NCBI RefSeq assembly: GCF_004379255.2 | Contig: NC_056039.1 | Span: forward strand, 32,935,883 to 32,999,882 | Length of the DNA: 64,000 bases | Reading direction: 5' to 3' | Source: Salvia splendens | Lineage: Eukaryota > Streptophyta > Magnoliopsida > Lamiales > Lamiaceae | In this document: positions 59,765 through 64,000 of the stretch, in pieces | Position numbering within the stretch: the stretch's first letter is position 1 | How the letters are laid out: each line of letters opens with the position of its first letter | Position numbers and translations under genes: made by a program | Notes under the pieces: generated by a model | Told to the model about the DNA's origin: nothing | What the model saw: the letters and a program-made list of their open reading frames with translations, nothing else | The model's database searches: none

Positions 59765-62523
59765 CTGCAGTCAAAGTTGCAGTTAAAAATTCATATCAGG
59801 TACACTTCAATGAATCAGACAAAGGTGGGATTTGCTAAATCTACATGAAATCTCCTATACATCTCTCTCGGCTGCTACAACCCACAAAATGCCAAACCCT
59901 TTCTTTTCCTCAAAGCTCCAAGGACAGAGGCTGAGATCACATACTCTTTTAGCCTCCTAGAGATATAGCAAGGTCTCTCCTACAATCTGCCAACACAAAC
60001 ACAAAATTGGTTAGGATACATCTCAACAAAATCAAAGAGGAAAAGGAATCTTTTGTAGAGATACACATTTTGTTATAAAACTAATGCTTTAAAAGTAGGA
60101 TACACATCCTACCAACTTTTTCAACCCACTTTCCATTACATTTCTTAAAACTTGTGCCCGGTCAAACCGTGACGATATTTGGGGGACGGATGGAGTATAA
60201 GCAATTTTAATACGTTAATTACATGATTGCATGTTTGCTATGAATAATGTTATGTAAATAGCTAACAATCTATATAGGATAGCTAAGGGTGGAAATAAAG
60301 ATTAATTGGAATTATAGAAATTTCAGAAATAAGTCATGTTTCATGCTTTTCCGTTTTTACTATATGTGGTGATTACTTATTAGATCATTTGGTTGGATGA
60401 GAATGTGTATATTATCCATGTATTTATATTTTCCTATCTTCGTCGGCAGCAGTTCTTCTGTAGTACTACTGGTTTTCAGCAGAACGTTTGTTTACCTATT
60501 TTGCACTGCTTATATACTGTGACTTTGCTACTCGTTAAATTTGTAACACTATATATATGTCCTATTGTTCAAGTTATGTGGATAGATTTTTCTTGAATCC
60601 AAGATACAAGTGTGTATTTGGTATTCAACTACATCATTACTTTACAATTACATCATCCTCAAAGTGATCAAAGTGGAAACATGGATGATCAACTTATTAT
60701 TCCCACTATGTTGTTGAAATTGAGAATGGTTGTTCCTCACCATGTAGATTTTTTGTTCTTGATTTTCTTTGCTTAGGAAATGTTTTTCCACCAAGGTTGA
60801 GGCTTGGGGAGGCCCCCCTTTTTATGTTGTTGTGCCGTCGTAGGAGTTTTCTTTTTGTTGCGTTCTTATTTATTATGTGGGTGTTTATGTCGAACTCTGA
60901 TACAGACCAAACATGAGAACTCATCCCAAAAGACTAGCCTGTTAGGAGAGAGAGTCCATTTAGTCTATATACCCCACATCAGTTGTTCTCACAACCGATA
61001 TGGGAATTGAGTCCGTAACAAACTTTTTCTCTAATTTGCTACTCCTATTTATTATATCGGTGTTTATGGGCTCCATCTCGATAATATTTTTTAAAATTAA
61101 CAAGTGCATTACTTTTGTAGGACAAACTAAAAATGAAACAATGTATACTCTTTTGGGACCGATGGAATATACTCTTATTGTTAGAAGATACACGAAGATT
61201 ACACAAAATCAAGGGAAATATATGGAATTAATGTAGGAATATATTGTTCCATAATTGTAGCATAGTATTTATTTGTAAATTAGGGTTACCTTATGTAGAA
61301 TTCTCTAGCCTATATAACGTTGTACTCTGTACGTTTGTGAAACAACGAATAATACACAGATTTCCCTCACCACTCGTTTGACACTTATGGTTCAAGCCTC
61401 ACATGAATAAGTAAAAAGAATTTAATGTCTACAAATATAAACATATGGTAGATAACATAAACAATTAATTCCTCGAGACAAATTGACATGACAATTACAA
61501 TCCCACAAAATATATATCACATATATCTAATCATTCAACTGAAAAATCTCTCCTTCGTATTATTCCATTTATCTATTCGATCGCTAGCTTTCTCCACCTG
61601 GAAATTTCAAGAAATTCAACACAAATTGACAATTAGTTTAAGATACCATAAACAATCAATAAAACTATGCAGGCGCATTATAGCTAGTCATATAAAGTTA
61701 TAAGTACATATTCATGAAAATAATAATGAATTAATATTCTAATTAATGTTCAAATGCATTTACATACTTATCATCTCCCACTAATTCTGATTATTGATTT
61801 ATTTCTCTGCATTCTTCTTAACAAAATAATTTAGAGGCAAATATTGAACAACAATTTTAGTGTTCTATTTAAATATTTATCAATTCTAAAAAAATTTGAA
61901 GAACAATTTTATTGTTCCTAAAATCTTGTGTCGTCGGTAAAGTGTGATATCTATCTTAAAAAAAGGGTAGAATTATATAGCTTTATACTGAGGTGGTGGT
62001 TAAAAGTAGCACTCAAATAATTATTCCCAAAAATAATAGTGATTTCCAATCAAAGGCAATTCCATGTTAATAAGTAAAGGTGTCATTCATTTAATGAAAC
62101 CTAAAATAATTCAATATAAGTGACTGACGTCTAGCTTTGAAGTTTAAACATTCATTTTTCAATAGGTAACAGCAAACGACAAAGAGAAATTATTTTCGCT
62201 TCATTGATTTGATTGAAAAAAGGTTCAATCGATACCAACCCCACTTTATGAGTACGACAAATAATGAAACTCACCAACTTCGAATTTCTATTTTTGTGAA
62301 AAGGAATTCGAAATGATCTCATAATCAATATTTTTCAACAAGAATTTTTTATTTATAACTCTTGCATCATCAACATATTTGAGGAATAATGTTTAAAAAT
62401 CAAAGTTAGGACTAAGAGAAAATACTCAGGATTAATTTATTTGTGCAAACCGTGAAAAATATTTATTATTGAGGATTTCTTTTATAAAGAAATTGGAAGA
62501 ATGCAATGATATAAATTAATTAC
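59765..62523. repeat. Spacer and tandem segmental duplication, copy B
   Basis: 59765-60590 is spacer upstream of the pseudogene exon; a GGGGGACGGATGGAGTATAA end of a MITE lies at about 60180. From about 60590 to 62610 the sequence repeats 54525-56450. Copy B alone carries extra blocks, including about 61267-61384 (listed separately). No complete gene is seen; a last short MATE exon may lie here but is not recognised. Confidence 0.75.
61267..61384 (+). mobile_element. LTR-like fragment present only in copy B
   Basis: Copies A and B align up to GTAGC(A/G)TAG and again from CTTATGGTTCAA. Between them copy B has about 118 extra bases with a TATATAAC box, GTTGTACTCTGTACG and a TTTGACA end, which looks like the 3' part of a Copia-type LTR. 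No target duplication is clear. Confidence 0.45.
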
Positions 62524-63244
62524 CTCCTTGTCCCAGTCGGTACGAGCGGTCACCCAAATCAAAATCAATGTTTGCATGAGCGTGCCTCCTAGCATCCCTG
62601 ACCATATTCCCTGCAAAATCAAAATTTAAATAATGATAGTGGTTTTTGCATAAAAATTCATGTATAATTTGGATAAATTTCAAAACTCTATTAAATAAAA
62701 TTTTAAAAAATAAGTTTTGGGCGCTCAAAGGCCCTAAACACTTCAAGCCACTAATGGGGACATAAAAAAAATAAAAGTGAATCTCAATCAGAAGGGTTGT
62801 GGGCTTGTGGCGGTTCCAAAGATCAAATTTAATAGAGTTTTCGATGAGATGGGTCGACCCCTACCCCACCTGTAATATTAGCTTGTAATTATCTTTATTT
62901 CACGTGGTTTTATCTACTATATTACTCTACAATGCTACTGAAATTAAATCCAATTTATCGAGAAATCTTGATATAAAATATACTAGGAGCATTTTTTTAA
63001 TACAAGCCTCCATTTGAAGTATGCTCTCTAATAAAAAGTAAATTCAGAAATGTTGAAATAAGTATATAATTTTCTAATAATAAACTTAAATATGAAAAAG
63101 CATAAAAAGTAAAATAATTAATTACCTTGGCACCAAGGTTGAAAGTGAAGCCAAGAACTGCTCCGACAGTGATACCGACAAAATAGTAACAACCCACATT
63201 TACATAAGCAACAAATGCTTGCCATCCACACCCAACAGCTACCC
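62524..63244 (-). CDS. MATE (DTX) efflux transporter, 3' part; upstream exons outside window
   Basis: Two clean minus-strand exons: 63244-63126 ([24 protein letters not shown] to [10 protein letters not shown]) and 62610-62524 ([29 protein letters not shown]). Both have GT-AG borders and intact frames, and correspond to the last membrane helices of plant MATE carriers. The earlier exons lie beyond 64000 and the small final exon is not recognised below 62520. Compared with the decayed copy at 56364-59764 this one keeps the penultimate exon and the usual RTDWDKE end. It is probably the functional member of the pair, though the rest of the gene is unseen. The substrate cannot be predicted. Confidence 0.88.
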
Positions 63245-63416
63245 CTTTATAAATGAACACAACCATATATGTTAATATTTGTACAATATAATATGCTTGA
63301 TTCAAAAATAAAACGTGCCACAAATAGTTGTACAAGAGCATTTTAAAATAGAAAGAAAAAAAACAACAACGAGATCAAGATATAAACAAACATTGTACTC
63401 AAAATCACTATAAAAA

Positions 63417-63539
63417 AAATTAGTCCAGAGCCTTTGTCCTAGTGGCAATAAACTTAGACATTATTGTATGAGGTGCTAGTTCGAGCTCTCTTGACATTCG
63501 TTGTAATTTCCTCCCTTATATAGGAGTTAATTTTTAAAA
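63417..63539 (+). mobile_element. tRNA-derived SINE
   Basis: A 123-bp unit is flanked by a perfect 15-bp duplication AAATCACTATAAAAA (63402-63416 and 63540-63554). It contains a box A-like CCTAGTGGCAA and, about 45 bases later, a box B-like AGTTCGAGCTC, the RNA polymerase III promoter layout of plant SINEs. It ends in an A-rich tail. It lies upstream of the intact MATE exon pair, probably in an intron. Confidence 0.85.
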
Positions 63540-63554
63540 AAATCACTATAAAAA

Positions 63555-64000
63555 CAAGATAAACATTTAAACCTTTTGTTAAATTGAGATTCCACCCTTT
63601 CAAATTTGTGAGAGTTAATAAAAATTGTATTCACCTTCACAAGTTAGAGGCGTGCGGAAATGGATGACAGATGGGGGCAAAATATATTGTTAGATCACTA
63701 CTCGTTAGATGTTATGATGTCTTCTATTTGAAAAAAATATTTTTATAAATATTAATATAAATATTTCATCTAATTAGATGATTCAGATAATTAATAACGT
63801 ATATATAAACAATAATAAATATTAAAAAACTACTATATAGAAGAAAAGCAGTGGAAAATAGATTATTAGTACTAATATCTAATCAATATGTCTCAACTCT
63901 CATGAGATTGGGTTTATTTTTATTTTATCACTATAATAGATTAAGTTGTATAAAAGTGATTGTCGTATCATATCTCAATACATGTCGCATATTTCAATTA
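63555..64000. other. Probable MATE intron, right edge of window
   Basis: About 63570-63620 matches 56645-56695 of copy A (GTTAAATTGAGATTCCACC), so the tandem duplication continues to here at least. The rest is AT-rich with no exon recognised. Confidence 0.5.

Overview
The window is nuclear DNA of a flowering plant. It has AT-rich intergenic DNA, GT-AG introns in almost every gene, plant-only families (CLE peptide, TBL acetyltransferase, GTE bromodomain protein, plant PEPC) and a typical plant transposon load. The proteins look like a core eudicot. A Lamiales/Salvia-like source would fit but cannot be proven from the sequence. No bacterial, viral or organellar segment is seen.

Layout. 1-1185: 3' end of a plant-type phosphoenolpyruvate carboxylase gene (+). 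3016-3440: Tourist-like MITE. 4069-12005: a seven-exon 14-3-3 gene (+) whose fifth intron contains a complete 5.25 kb chromovirus-type Ty3/Gypsy element (6562-11807, 389-bp LTRs that read identical, 5-bp TSD). 13107-13765: non-autonomous hAT element. 14049-17138: ten-exon gene (+) for a HAD phosphatase fused to a riboflavin-kinase-like domain that appears to have lost its kinase motifs. 19301-20741: GH28 polygalacturonase (+). 21508-23425: UBC13/UBC35-36-type E2 enzyme (+). 23804-24921: bHLH transcription factor (-) with an apparently broken splice acceptor. 25626-29214: chloroplast ketol-acid reductoisomerase (-) with a solo LTR in an intron. 29920-30797: MULE-type MITE interrupted by a second copy of the hAT family. 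32510-35738: NECAP-type clathrin accessory protein (+). 35740-42970: gene-poor, MITE-rich DNA. 42998-47450: TBL polysaccharide O-acetyltransferase (+). 49353-51400: GTE-type bromodomain/NET protein (-). 52703-52966: a small CLE peptide gene (-). 53710-54340: 3' tail of a Ty1/Copia element. 54525-64000: a tandem duplication carrying a decayed MATE transporter (-, 56364-59764) and the 3' part of a second, more intact MATE gene (-, 62524 to beyond 63244).

The genes are independent single-gene units in both orientations and form no operon or pathway cluster. The most informative features are structural: precisely bounded transposons with target-site duplications, a retrotransposon landed on a branch-point-like sequence, a nested insertion, a predicted dead riboflavin-kinase domain, a splice-site loss and a pseudogenised tandem duplicate. 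Exon coordinates come from reading splice sites and conserved protein families by eye, without transcript data. UTR limits are mostly not determined.
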